Assembly (NCBI GenBank): GCA_013289585.1
Contig: JABCZR010000013.1
Coordinates: 89,021 to 153,020, forward strand
Origin: Acidobacteriota bacterium
Lineage (GTDB): Bacteria; Acidobacteriota; Terriglobia; Acidiferrales; UBA7541
DNA length: 64,000 nucleotides
Direction: 5' to 3'
Each line of letters opens with the position of its first letter. Positions within the stretch are counted from its first letter, which is position 1. The notes under the pieces were generated by a model, which worked only from the letters and a program-made list of their open reading frames with translations, did no database searches and was not told the DNA's origin. A program made the position numbers and the translations under genes. This document shows positions 17,611-26,221 of this stretch, piece by piece.

Positions 17611-17664
17611 AATGCAAGAGGCTAATTCTTCGCCGGCATTAAAAAATATTTTGTTTTTGTTTTG

Positions 17665-18588
17665 TCAGCCGCGGCCCGGGAGAGGATCACGGTAGTGCAT
17701 GAGCATCAAAACGAAACTTGCGATTACAATGATTCCGGCCAACCAGCCGAGCGCGAAGGCGGTGCGGCGTTCGTTCGAATTCATGGGCTGCCGGTCGGCA
17801 AACAATTTGCCAAGGACGAATCCGGAAGCCAGCCCGGCTCCGTGCGCATAGTTGTCCATGCCCATTCCGGAAAATCCCAGGACAAAAAGAATCACCACGG
17901 AGGTGATTAATCGAGATTTCAAGTCCCGCATATACGCGCCGCCACGCTTGGAGGTAATCGCCAGCATCACTCCAACAAGGCCAAGAATCGCGCCGCTCGC
18001 GCCGATCGAAAATTTCCCGGACAGCGCGCTGACCAGAAAACCAAAAGCGCCCGTCACGACATAGAGAAACAGGTAGCGCGCGGAGCCGTAGAGCTCTTCG
18101 AGTGCGGGGCCAAACTGCATCAAGGCCATCATATTGAAGCCGATGTGAATCAGGCCGCCGTGCAGAAACATTGCGGTGATCAACCTCCACCATTCGTGAT
18201 CGTAAAACATGGGCGGCCAATAACTCGCGCCCAAACGGTACATCGTCTCGCCACCCATGCCCCAGAGAATGCTCAAGCCGCCGCCACCACCCGCGGCGGC
18301 GGTGGCCATCCAACTGATTCCAAACATCAAGATGTTGGCGATGAGCAAGGCCGTGGTAACGGGCGCTTCGTGTTCACCGAAGATTCCGGAAAGCTGTTTG
18401 CTCAGAGCAGCGAGGGAAAAGCGGAGATTTGCGCCGCATTCGTGGCAACGGGTGGCGCTGATTCCGACGAGCGCGCCGCAGGCGGGACAAATTTTCGGGC
18501 GAGGCCGCTGGTCGCCGCTGCCGAAAAAACTGTGCATGGCGCTTTTCCAGCGTTCCACGCGCATTTGCCATTGATAGGGAAGGGGCAA
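17665..18588 (-). CDS. Rhomboid protease with N-terminal zinc ribbon
   Basis: A 307-residue intramembrane serine protease. Residues 34-51 hold a CxxC...CxxC zinc ribbon (C34, C37, C48, C51), which is cytoplasmic by position. Six or so membrane helices follow. Catalytic Ser198 is in the GASGA loop and His249 in NYAHGAGLASG; HIGFN around 148-152 provides the conserved His/Asn of helix 2. It cleaves transmembrane substrates. The zinc ribbon could recognise substrates or nucleic acid, but that is speculation. It is convergent with the phosphatidyltransferase gene and divergent from the next gene. Confidence 0.88.
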   Translation of the reverse strand: MPLPYQWQMRVERWKSAMHSFFGSGDQRPRPKICPACGALVGISATRCHECGANLRFSLAALSKQLSGIFGEHEAPVTTALLIANILMFGISWMATAAAGGGGGLSILWGMGGETMYRLGASYWPPMFYDHEWWRLITAMFLHGGLIHIGFNMMALMQFGPALEELYGSARYLFLYVVTGAFGFLVSALSGKFSIGASGAILGLVGVMLAITSKRGGAYMRDLKSRLITSVVILFVLGFSGMGMDNYAHGAGLASGFVLGKLFADRQPMNSNERRTAFALGWLAGIIVIASFVLMLMHYRDPLPGRG

Positions 18589-18681
18589 TACTCCTCCTTG
18601 CGAGCAGCAAACAGCGTTCCTATAATACCCAAGTCGCCGCCGTACTTCTCTGCGCGGCGGTTTTTCCGAGGGCCTTCAGTC

Positions 18682-18894
18682 ATGGACAAATTCGAAGAGA
18701 TTGGGCGGCGATTGGACGAAGAGCTCACACGCCTGAGGCGGTACGTCGAGGAGGAAGTGGCTCCCGAAACCGAGCGGCGCACGGCGCAATTTCTGCGCGA
18801 GGTGAGCGAAAAACTTACGCAGGCAGCCAGCAAACTGGAATCGCGGAACGCGGCGCGGAATCCTCAGAATCCTCCGAACCCTCCAACTTCATGA
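18682..18894 (+). CDS. Small charged coiled-coil protein, 70 residues
   Basis: Seventy residues from the ATG at 18682. Positions 1-50 are almost entirely amphipathic helix, rich in Glu and Arg (DKFEEIGRRLDEELTRLRRY and on), followed by an Asn/Pro-rich tail (NPQNPPNPP). There is no membrane segment. The regular spacing of Leu/Val suggests a coiled coil. It lies 13 bp upstream of the rlpA start and probably shares its transcript. No family is recognised. The position between divergent genes and the coding-like base use support it as real. Confidence 0.55.
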   Translation: MDKFEEIGRRLDEELTRLRRYVEEEVAPETERRTAQFLREVSEKLTQAASKLESRNAARNPQNPPNPPTS

Positions 18895-18907
18895 CACAGG
18901 CCGCACT

Positions 18908-19795
18908 TTGAAGCTTTTATTCGAATGGAGAACTGGCGGCTCAAGCGCGGCAAGGGTTGCCAGACGATCCGAAATTTACGGCGGCTGGCGGCATTCGAAC
19001 GCGGCTTCTTTATTTCTCGTTGTTCTCTGTGCTTTTTGTGTCTGTTTTTCCGGCTGTGCTTCGCGCAAGCCAGTCGCGGATCACCGGCAACCGCCACCGG
19101 CGCAGCCGACAGGAACCCCTTCGTCCACCGCAGACGCGGCGAAACGGTCCACGGATGTACCCGACGCCACTGCCGCACCTTCTGCTCCTTCGAGGCGCGG
19201 CAAACAGGCGCCTGCTCCTGCCGGTTACACGGAAGAGGGCAACGCTTCCTGGTATGGCGTGCCGTTTAATGGACGGCGCGCCTCGAATGGTGAGATCTAT
19301 GACATGTACAAACTGACGGCGGCGCATCGCACCCTGCCATTCGAAACGATGGTACGCGTGACTAATCTGAATAACGGAAAATCCGCGGTCGTTCGAATCA
19401 CGGACCGTGGGCCTTTTGTTGACAATCGCATCATCGATTTATCGCTGGCCGCAGCGCGTGAAGTGGATTCGGTGGGCGCGGGCGTCGTGCCGGTACGCGT
19501 GGAAGTGCTCTCACCGGGCGTCGATCCGAACGTGGGATTTTTCACCGTGCAGGTTGGAGCTTTTCGCGAGCGCGCGAATGCCGAGCGGCTTCGCGACCGC
19601 CTGAGCCCGGCCTACTCTCCAATTTTTATTCAGCAGTATGATTCTCCCGACGGCATTTTTTATCGCGTGCGTGTGGGAAAGGTTTCGGGAGAAGAAGCCG
19701 CGCATCAGTTCGGAGAGCAACTCCGCGACCGCGAAGGTTTTACTACCTTCGTTACGCGATTGGACGAAGGGACTACAGGAGGAGGGAATCGATGA
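18908..19795 (+). CDS. rlpA: RlpA-family septal lipoprotein with SPOR domain
   Basis: About 295 residues from a TTG. A lipoprotein signal ends at the lipobox FSGCAS near residue 50. A Pro/Ala-rich linker follows, then the double-psi beta-barrel domain (~110-200): GNASWYGVPFNGRRASNGE, LPFETMVRVTNLNNGKS and ITDRGPF with the catalytic Asp. The C-terminal SPOR domain (~210-285; FFTVQVGAFRERANAERL) binds denuded glycan at the septum. RlpA proteins cleave such glycans or structure the septum. The annotated N-terminus is rather long before the hydrophobic segment, so translation may begin further downstream. Confidence 0.88.
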   Translation: MKLLFEWRTGGSSAARVARRSEIYGGWRHSNAASLFLVVLCAFCVCFSGCASRKPVADHRQPPPAQPTGTPSSTADAAKRSTDVPDATAAPSAPSRRGKQAPAPAGYTEEGNASWYGVPFNGRRASNGEIYDMYKLTAAHRTLPFETMVRVTNLNNGKSAVVRITDRGPFVDNRIIDLSLAAAREVDSVGAGVVPVRVEVLSPGVDPNVGFFTVQVGAFRERANAERLRDRLSPAYSPIFIQQYDSPDGIFYRVRVGKVSGEEAAHQFGEQLRDREGFTTFVTRLDEGTTGGGNR

Positions 19796-20136
19796 GCGCC
19801 GATTGCCTGTTCTGCAAAATCGCTGCGAAGAAAATACCCTCGAAGATTGTTTACGAAGATCCGGACCTTTTCGCGTTCGAAGACATTTCCCCGCAGGCGC
19901 CGACGCACATTCTGATTTGCCCACGGAAGCATTTCGAATCGCTGAACGAAGCCGCGGCAGAGGACCAGGCAGTTTTGGGCAAGCTGCAGCTGGTGGCGGC
20001 GGAACTGGCGCGCGAACGGAATCTCCTCGAAGGCTACCGCACGGTATTAAACAACGGGCGCGGGGCCGGACAGTCGGTTTTTCATTTGCACTTGCATCTG
20101 CTTGGCGGCCGTCCGTTCCGCTGGCCGCCGGGGTAG
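19792..20136 (+). CDS. HIT-family (HINT-like) nucleotide hydrolase
   Basis: A 114-residue histidine-triad protein. The N-terminal CLFCKIAAKKIPSKIVYED is the HINT signature and contains the CxxC pair often binding zinc. The triad HLHLHLLGG near the C-terminus contains the nucleophilic His. HINT enzymes hydrolyse AMP-lysine-type phosphoramidates. The start overlaps the rlpA stop (ATGA), so the two are co-translated. Confidence 0.92.
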   Translation: MSADCLFCKIAAKKIPSKIVYEDPDLFAFEDISPQAPTHILICPRKHFESLNEAAAEDQAVLGKLQLVAAELARERNLLEGYRTVLNNGRGAGQSVFHLHLHLLGGRPFRWPPG

Positions 20137-20200
20137 TGGGGAATCGGCTGTAACGTGAAGCTGATGCACGGCGGCTTCTGCGATCACGGAATGTCTCCGG

Positions 20201-20641
20201 TCATACCAACTCGATGAAGCCACGAGCAGCGCTCTTTTCCGGCAGCAAAGAGAGGACGGCGCGATCCATTGTCGCGAGCTTGCTTTTCTTGCGCATGGCC
20301 AAGCCCAAAAGATAAGCATCGGTCACTTGTTGATGTCCAGCCAATCGCGGATGGAATGGCTCAAGAGCCTGAGGGAAGCTGAGCTCATCAGGCCAGAACC
20401 TGTGCGCGGGATGGCCGAGGTTGGCACGAAGAAGAGCCAGAGCATGCACAGGGGTTAGAGCGTTTGGAGAGAAAGCTGGATTCGAGAGTATGCGGACGAA
20501 GCCGGTCTGAGTGAGGGGGCATGTTGCCCACCCTTGATCCGCGTAGCGTGCAAGCCATTCCTGAACCCGGTCATGGGCACGGTGGGTGGGCCACGCCATG
20601 GCGATCAGAACATTCACGTCCAGCAAGAAACCAGTTTTCAC
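20201..20641 (-). CDS. vapC: VapC-type PIN-domain toxin
   Basis: A 146-residue ribonuclease toxin starting at a GTG that overlaps the antitoxin's stop (GTGA). The PIN acidic residues are Asp8 in LLDVNVLIA, Asp in VTDAYLLGLA, and Asp in TMDRAV. At the usual Glu position the sequence reads CPLTQTGFVRI, so this acidic residue is replaced, as in the group of PIN toxins with CPLTQNGF. The protein probably cuts tRNA or other structured RNA when freed from VapB. It is encoded downstream of the antitoxin, as usual. Confidence 0.88.
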   Translation of the reverse strand: MKTGFLLDVNVLIAMAWPTHRAHDRVQEWLARYADQGWATCPLTQTGFVRILSNPAFSPNALTPVHALALLRANLGHPAHRFWPDELSFPQALEPFHPRLAGHQQVTDAYLLGLAMRKKSKLATMDRAVLSLLPEKSAARGFIELV

Positions 20642-20865
20642 TCCAATTCGTCCTGTAGTTTTCCGACGTCCTCCGTGGTTACAGGCGGCGAGCCAGGCGG
20701 CAGTTCGACAACATGGAAACCGTTGACGACGCGGGTTTGCAAAGGTGCGCGGAGACCCCGCCGTATCAGGTCTGATACGGCTTTGCCGATGGCGACATCA
20801 CGGCTCTTGGCATACGATCTTGCTTCCTGAAGGACATCATCATCCAAAGAAAGTGTGGTTCTCAT
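20638..20865 (-). CDS. vapB: VapB-type ribbon-helix-helix antitoxin
   Basis: Seventy-five residues from the ATG at 20865; an in-frame ATG at 20883 also exists, but it falls inside the likely promoter. The N-terminal RTTLSLDDDVLQEARSYAK is a ribbon-helix-helix DNA-binding unit (strand plus two helices), and the Pro/Glu-rich tail would wrap the VapC active site. The gene overlaps vapC by 4 bp. It probably represses its own promoter as a complex with VapC. Confidence 0.88.
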   Translation of the reverse strand: MRTTLSLDDDVLQEARSYAKSRDVAIGKAVSDLIRRGLRAPLQTRVVNGFHVVELPPGSPPVTTEDVGKLQDELE

Positions 20866-20900
20866 GCCATAATGATGCGTCATTTAAAGAATGATGTCAA
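20866..20900 (-). promoter_or_regulatory. vapBC promoter, possibly leaderless
   Basis: On the minus strand TTGACA (20895-20900, perfect -35) is followed after 17 bp by CATCAT (20872-20877, 4 of 6 matches to -10). The vapB ATG at 20865 lies only six bases further, about where transcription would start, so the mRNA could lack a leader. A near-palindrome TGATGCGTCA overlaps the spacer and -10 and could be the VapB operator. Confidence 0.45.
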
Positions 20901-21137
20901 GAATAGAATGGCACATCACTACGACGAAATGATGTAGGGTCGCATCCGGCGCTGATGTGCGGGAGGCTGGGGTAGCGAGGAAGTGACCCTAGAAAACTCA
21001 ACTTTAGGCCCAGAAATTTCACTCAGATCGCGGATCGAACCCGCTCTCCGGAGAAGCTGCCGTCGCGATTCGCCTGGGGCTCGCTTTGCGGGCGAAGGGG
21101 CTCAAGCTAAGATAAGTGCCGTTCATAGGAGGAGTGT

Positions 21138-23375
21138 ATGTCCTTGTTGCGCCGGGTTTCGAGCTTGTCCGCAATTCTCGTGATGATTTCTTTGATTGCA
21201 GTTTGTGCTTCTCGCTCTGCGGCGCAGCAGGCTGCCGCCGTCCCAGGAAAAGCGCTGACGGTGGAACGCATTTACTCTCAGCCGAGCTTGAGCGGGCGGC
21301 TGACGCGGGGACTCGAGTGGACTCCGGATAGCAAGGAGCTCAGCTACTTCGAAACAAAAGGAACCGGTAAGGAAGCCAAGACAGAACTTTGGGTGATGGA
21401 CGCGGCGATCGGAGAGCGGCACCTTCTTGTGGCTGCTGACAAACTCGAATCGATTCTTCCTACTGACGGTTCGAGGCCAACGCAAGCGACGGGTCTTGGG
21501 CGGCGCGCGCCAGCCCAGTATCAGTGGGCACCGGACGGCGGAGGGATTCTGTTTCAAGGGCCGACGGCTCTGGCATGGATGGATTTGAAGACGCAAACTG
21601 CACGGACGCTGGTGTCCGGCAAAGCCGCACTCGCTGACCCGAAAATTTCTCCTGATGGGCGGTACGTGAGTTTCGTTCGTGACCACAATTTATGGCTGGT
21701 CGGTGTCGCCGATGGGAAAGAGCGAGCCGCAACGAAGGGTGGGAGCGAGGAGATTCGCAAAGGTGAGCTGGACTGGGTCTATCCCGAGGAACTGGATATC
21801 AAGACGGCGTACTGGTGGTCGCCGGATTCCTCGGCAATCGCTTATTTGGAAATGGATGAGCGCAAGGTTTCGCAATACCCGTTGGTGGATTTCGCCTCGC
21901 CGAGCGGCGAAGCGGAGATGGAACGCTATCCAGTGGCGGGCGGGGCGAATCCGATCGTGCGGGTGCTAGTGGCGCCGGTTGGTGGAGGGGAAGCGCGCGT
22001 TATGGACGCCGGAGCGGAGACTGACATTTACATTCCGCGCGTGAACTGGCTGACGGATTCGAAACATGTTGCGATTCAGCGTCTCAATCGCGCGCAGACG
22101 ATACTTGAACTTTTGTTCGCGGATGTCGCGACGGGCAACACGCGCGTTGCGCTTACGGAAAAAGACCCATCCTGGATTAACGTGAGCGACGATCTCTATT
22201 TTCTCAAGGATGGCAAGCGGTTCCTCTGGTCCAGCGAGCGCAGCGGCTACCGCCATCTCTATCTTTACAATCTTGACGGCAAGCGGCTCGGACAAATCAG
22301 CAAGGGCGAGTGGGAGGTCACTTCACTCGATGAGGTGGATGAGTCCAAGGGCTGGGTGTATTTTACCGCCGCCGAAAAATCTCCTCTTGAGCGGCATCTG
22401 TACCGCGCTGGGCTTGACGGTGCGGGTTTCACACGCGTTACCACGGATGCCGGTGTACACGCAGCGGTTCTCGCGCCCAACGCTGCCGCTTTTTACGATT
22501 CCTATTCGAACGCCGCTACGCCGCCGCGCCAGGATCTCTGTCGCGCCGATGGCTCGCGCGTTGCCGCCATCAACGATAACAAAGTGGCGGAGCTGGCCGA
22601 TTACCATCTTTCGCCCATGGAATTCCTGACCGTGAAATCGCCCGACGGCGTTTCGCTGAATGCCAGCATCATCAAGCCGCCGGACTTCAACCCTCAGAAA
22701 AAATATCCGGTACTCGTCTATACCTACGGCGGACCGCATGCCCAGGTCGTCCGCAACGCCTGGGGTGGTGCTACTTTCCTGTGGCACGAGTTGATGGCGC
22801 AGAAGGGGTATATCATTTTCTCTATCGACAATCGTGGCTCCGCCGCGCGCGGCCATGTTTTCGAAGCGCCACTGCACCTCCGCCTGGGTGCGCAGGAACT
22901 TTCCGATCAGCGCGACGGCGTGCAATACCTCAAGTCGCTTCCTTATGTGGACGGCAATCGTATCGGGATTTGGGGATGGAGCTATGGCGGCTTTATGACG
23001 CTGCACGCGATGTTCGAAGCAGGCGATGACTTCAAGGTGGGCTTTGCGGGGGGCCCAGTCACCGATTTCCACTACTACGATTCCATTTACACGGAGCGTT
23101 ATCTGGGCCTGCCGCAGCAAAACGAGAAAGGTTACGTGGATTCTTCGCCTGTGAAATATGCCGCGCAGCTAAAAGGAAAACTGCTGATTGCTCATGGCAC
23201 CGGCGACGACAACGTGCACTACGCGAATACGCTCACGCTCATTAACCAGCTCATTGACGCGGGGAAATATGTTGAGGTGATGGCATTTCCCGGACGGGGT
23301 CATGGGGTCAGCGATCCGCCGGCGCGGAAGGTGCTAATGCAGCGCGTTACGCAGTATTTTCTCGACAACCTCTAA
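21138..23375 (+). CDS. Secreted DPP-IV-type S9 peptidase
   Basis: A 745-residue exported serine peptidase, with a signal peptide within the first 30 residues. The N-terminal two-thirds is the eight-blade beta-propeller. It contains the DWVYPEELD motif at about 212-220, where the Glu pair (217-218) binds the substrate's amino terminus, so it should remove dipeptides. The C-terminal alpha/beta-hydrolase domain has Ser615 in GWSYGGFM, Asp690 or 691 in GTGDDNVHY, and His722 in GRGHGV. The strong AGGAGGAG site upstream of the ATG supports the start. It probably feeds on periplasmic or extracellular peptides. Confidence 0.93.
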   Translation: MSLLRRVSSLSAILVMISLIAVCASRSAAQQAAAVPGKALTVERIYSQPSLSGRLTRGLEWTPDSKELSYFETKGTGKEAKTELWVMDAAIGERHLLVAADKLESILPTDGSRPTQATGLGRRAPAQYQWAPDGGGILFQGPTALAWMDLKTQTARTLVSGKAALADPKISPDGRYVSFVRDHNLWLVGVADGKERAATKGGSEEIRKGELDWVYPEELDIKTAYWWSPDSSAIAYLEMDERKVSQYPLVDFASPSGEAEMERYPVAGGANPIVRVLVAPVGGGEARVMDAGAETDIYIPRVNWLTDSKHVAIQRLNRAQTILELLFADVATGNTRVALTEKDPSWINVSDDLYFLKDGKRFLWSSERSGYRHLYLYNLDGKRLGQISKGEWEVTSLDEVDESKGWVYFTAAEKSPLERHLYRAGLDGAGFTRVTTDAGVHAAVLAPNAAAFYDSYSNAATPPRQDLCRADGSRVAAINDNKVAELADYHLSPMEFLTVKSPDGVSLNASIIKPPDFNPQKKYPVLVYTYGGPHAQVVRNAWGGATFLWHELMAQKGYIIFSIDNRGSAARGHVFEAPLHLRLGAQELSDQRDGVQYLKSLPYVDGNRIGIWGWSYGGFMTLHAMFEAGDDFKVGFAGGPVTDFHYYDSIYTERYLGLPQQNEKGYVDSSPVKYAAQLKGKLLIAHGTGDDNVHYANTLTLINQLIDAGKYVEVMAFPGRGHGVSDPPARKVLMQRVTQYFLDNL

Positions 23376-23431
23376 CGCGCGGCCAGAGCGTCCATTTCGC
23401 ACCGTAGCTTCGCGCTCCACAATTCTTATTG

Positions 23432-24910
23432 CTATGGGGCGACTACGTCTTTGAATTTGGGCTTCACTTGCACGGCGGAGAGACTAGACGCATCCCACCC
23501 GCCACCGAGCGCCTTGATCAGAAGCACGCTGGTCACAAGTTTTTGACCCTTGATGACGGCCATCTCTTGCTCGTTGTTCAGTAGATTCTGTTGCGCGGTC
23601 ACGACGTCTAGATAACTCACCAGGCCGCCGGCATAACGGCTGGTGGAAATGTCCAGAGTGCGCCGCGCGGCGTCGACGGCCAACTGCTGCGACTGCCTGG
23701 CTTGCTCGAGAACCGTCAGACCCGTCACGTCGTCCTGGACTTCGCGGAAGGCGTTCAACACGGTGTCACGATAGCTTGCCACGTTGGCCTCGTAGCCCGC
23801 CTGGGCGAATTGCACCTGGGCGCGCCGCTGGCCGCCCGAGAAAATGGTTTGCGCTACGTTCGCGCCCACCGCCCAGAAGGTGCTCTGCACATTGACTAGT
23901 TTGGCGATGTCCGCGGCCTGCCAGCCGCCTGTTCCAAAAAGATTCAGCGAAGGATAGTAAGCAGCTTTGGCGATACCGATCTGCGCGTTGGCCACGGCCA
24001 TTTGGCGCTCGGCTTCGGCGACGTCGGGGCGGCGCTCGAGCAAATCGGAGGGCAGCCCAGCATCGATCGGCGGCGCTTCGGCGTTTAATTCCCTGTTAGC
24101 CAAGTGAAATTCCGGAGCAGGCTTTCCAATAAGGACGGCGATGGCGTCTTCAAATTGTTTTCTCTGCTGCAGCAGAAGAATGGCCTGCGTTTGCGTCGTA
24201 TTCAGCAACGTCTCTTCTTGAGCGACGTCCAGGCCGGAAGCCACGCCGCCCTTATGCCGCGAATCTACAAGTTGCAGACCCCTTTGCAGGGCTTCCACGG
24301 TGCGGTTCAAGATTCCGAGTTCGGTGTCGAGCTGGCGCAACGTAAAGTAATCGCCCGCCAGCTCGGCAGTGATTACCAGGCGCACATTTTCCAGATCCGC
24401 TGCGCTGGCCTGATACGAGGCTTGCGCAGCCTCGATACTGCGACGGCGCTCGCCGAACAAGTCAACTTCGTACCCCACCGTGAATGGCAAAGTGAAATTG
24501 TTTTGCGTTACAGCGGACGTCACGGGAATTGAGCTGCCGGGCGGACGATTTCCGGAGAGGCGCTGGCGCTCCGCTAACGGCGCCGTTGATACAGTGGGGA
24601 ACAGAGTCGCGACCTGCACTGCGGCGGCGGCGCGGGCCTGTTCCAGGCGCGCAGTGGAAACTTTGATGGTTTGATTGGCGTCGAGAGATTGCTTTTCCAG
24701 CGCGCTCAATTCGTCATCGTGGAAAACGCTCCACCATTCGCCTTTGGCCACGGCGTCCTTCGGCGTGCTCTCTCGCCAAGGCTCCGCAACGTCCCATTGT
24801 GCGGGCACCGGCGCTGTAGGCCGGTGATAATTCGGACCGACGGTGCAGCCGCTAGCGAAGACACAGGCAGCAAGCCCTAAGAAGGCCGGGAATGGCCTCA
24901 CGTACTTCAT
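23432..24910 (-). CDS. RND efflux outer-membrane channel (NodT family lipoprotein)
   Basis: A 492-residue TolC-like factor. The lipobox ASGCTVGPNYHRP near residue 22 anchors it in the outer membrane. Two tandem OEP repeats follow, with motifs such as GYEVDLFGERRRSIEAAQA and LLERRPDVAEAERQMAVANA. It is the third gene of the efflux operon; its ATG overlaps the adaptor's stop as TAATG. It forms the exit duct for the RND pump. Confidence 0.92.
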   Translation of the reverse strand: MKYVRPFPAFLGLAACVFASGCTVGPNYHRPTAPVPAQWDVAEPWRESTPKDAVAKGEWWSVFHDDELSALEKQSLDANQTIKVSTARLEQARAAAAVQVATLFPTVSTAPLAERQRLSGNRPPGSSIPVTSAVTQNNFTLPFTVGYEVDLFGERRRSIEAAQASYQASAADLENVRLVITAELAGDYFTLRQLDTELGILNRTVEALQRGLQLVDSRHKGGVASGLDVAQEETLLNTTQTQAILLLQQRKQFEDAIAVLIGKPAPEFHLANRELNAEAPPIDAGLPSDLLERRPDVAEAERQMAVANAQIGIAKAAYYPSLNLFGTGGWQAADIAKLVNVQSTFWAVGANVAQTIFSGGQRRAQVQFAQAGYEANVASYRDTVLNAFREVQDDVTGLTVLEQARQSQQLAVDAARRTLDISTSRYAGGLVSYLDVVTAQQNLLNNEQEMAVIKGQKLVTSVLLIKALGGGWDASSLSAVQVKPKFKDVVAP

Positions 24911-26163
24911 TATTGTTTCTTGGCCCCCGGAATTGCATCGGGACTGGGGCGCGGCTGTTGCGGAGCTGCAGGGGCGGGGGTGATGGGCGGGGGCGCGGCA
25001 TTGAGCGCCGTCTGTTTGACGCGCACTTCCTGGCCGTCTTCGAGCGAGTCTGCAGGATTCAACACGATCCAGTCGCTCGCATCGATGCCCTGCAAGACTT
25101 CAAGGGTAGTACCGTAGTCGCGTCCGATCGTCAGCGGCTTCAAGTGGGCTCTATGGTTTGCATCCACAACGACCGCGCGCAGGCCCTCTGAGCGGAAGAG
25201 CAACGCGTTTACCGGGACTTGCAGGCGTGCACCAGCCACTTTTACTCCAAGGTGCACTTGCGCGTACCCGCCGGGGAGAAGAGTCCCAGCGTGATTCGGA
25301 ACATCCACTTCGGTGAGGAGCGTGCGCGTTCCGGTGTCGATAGACTCCGCGGTTCGTACCACTTTCCCTTCAAACCGCTGGCCGGGGAATTGCGTGAGTT
25401 CGAGGAAGGCGCCAAGACCTGGGTGAATCGAAGGCGCGGAGGTCTCCGGAACATTCACATAAACGCGGAGAGGATCGGTCTGAGCTAGAACGAAAAGCTG
25501 CTGCGACGAACCACCGTTTCCTGCGTTGATCAACGTTCCGGTATCCACGTTTCGCCGGGTGATCACCCCGCTGAACGGTGCGTAGATGTGTTTGAAGGAT
25601 TCCAGTTCCTCCAGCCGCCGGACGTTGGCTTCAAAGGATCTTACGATGGCGACTTTAGCTGCCAGATCACCCACGGCGTTATCCACTTCCTGCTTGGAAA
25701 CGCCGTCCGTTTTGATGAGTTCCTGGTAGCGCGTGGCGGTTATTTTGGACAGATTTGAGTTGGCCTGCGCAGTATTCAGATCGGCGCGCGCCTGCGAAAG
25801 TTGCTGATCGACTTCCGGCGTGTCTATGTCCGCGAGCAGTTCTCCCACCTTCACGCGGCTGCCGATGTCGTGATACCACTTTTTCAGATAGCCGCTGGTG
25901 CGCGCGTAGATGGGCGATTCGACGTAGGCCTGCATCGTACCGGGGAGTACGAGTTGCTCTTCCGATGATTCCGTCGTGGCATGGATGACAGCAACCGTGG
26001 GGATCGCCAGCGTTTCCGTTTCCTTGGCAAGTGCCTGATACTGAACGCGGCGCTGAAACAGAGTTACTGCGCCAAGAACCACCAGCACAAGCACCATGAC
26101 GAAAAGAATGGTGAAGAACCGGCTACCTTTCTTGTGTGAGTGCTCGTGGTATTCAGGTTCCAT
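24910..26163 (-). CDS. RND efflux periplasmic adaptor (MFP)
   Basis: About 417 residues. The ATG at 26163 (MEPEYHEHSHKK) has GGAG some six bases upstream; earlier in-frame starts overlap the permease gene. A single N-terminal helix (ILFVMVLVLVVLGAVTLF) anchors it. The lipoyl half-motifs are ARTSGYLKKWYHDIGSRV and APFSGVITRRNVDTGTL, flanking the alpha-helical hairpin (QQLSQARADLNTAQANSNL). The C-terminus is Pro/Ala-rich. It links the pump to the outer-membrane channel. Confidence 0.92.
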   Translation of the reverse strand: MEPEYHEHSHKKGSRFFTILFVMVLVLVVLGAVTLFQRRVQYQALAKETETLAIPTVAVIHATTESSEEQLVLPGTMQAYVESPIYARTSGYLKKWYHDIGSRVKVGELLADIDTPEVDQQLSQARADLNTAQANSNLSKITATRYQELIKTDGVSKQEVDNAVGDLAAKVAIVRSFEANVRRLEELESFKHIYAPFSGVITRRNVDTGTLINAGNGGSSQQLFVLAQTDPLRVYVNVPETSAPSIHPGLGAFLELTQFPGQRFEGKVVRTAESIDTGTRTLLTEVDVPNHAGTLLPGGYAQVHLGVKVAGARLQVPVNALLFRSEGLRAVVVDANHRAHLKPLTIGRDYGTTLEVLQGIDASDWIVLNPADSLEDGQEVRVKQTALNAAPPPITPAPAAPQQPRPSPDAIPGAKKQ

Positions 26164-26221
26164 CGGTACTCCGCCTTCCATCATTACCCGGTTTCCGCAT
26201 TCGCTTCCATAACGAAAAAAT

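Noticed and set aside
17611..17664. AT-rich stretch between the convergent phosphatidyltransferase and rhomboid genes as a terminator
   Set aside because: There is a T-rich run but no stable stem next to it on either strand.
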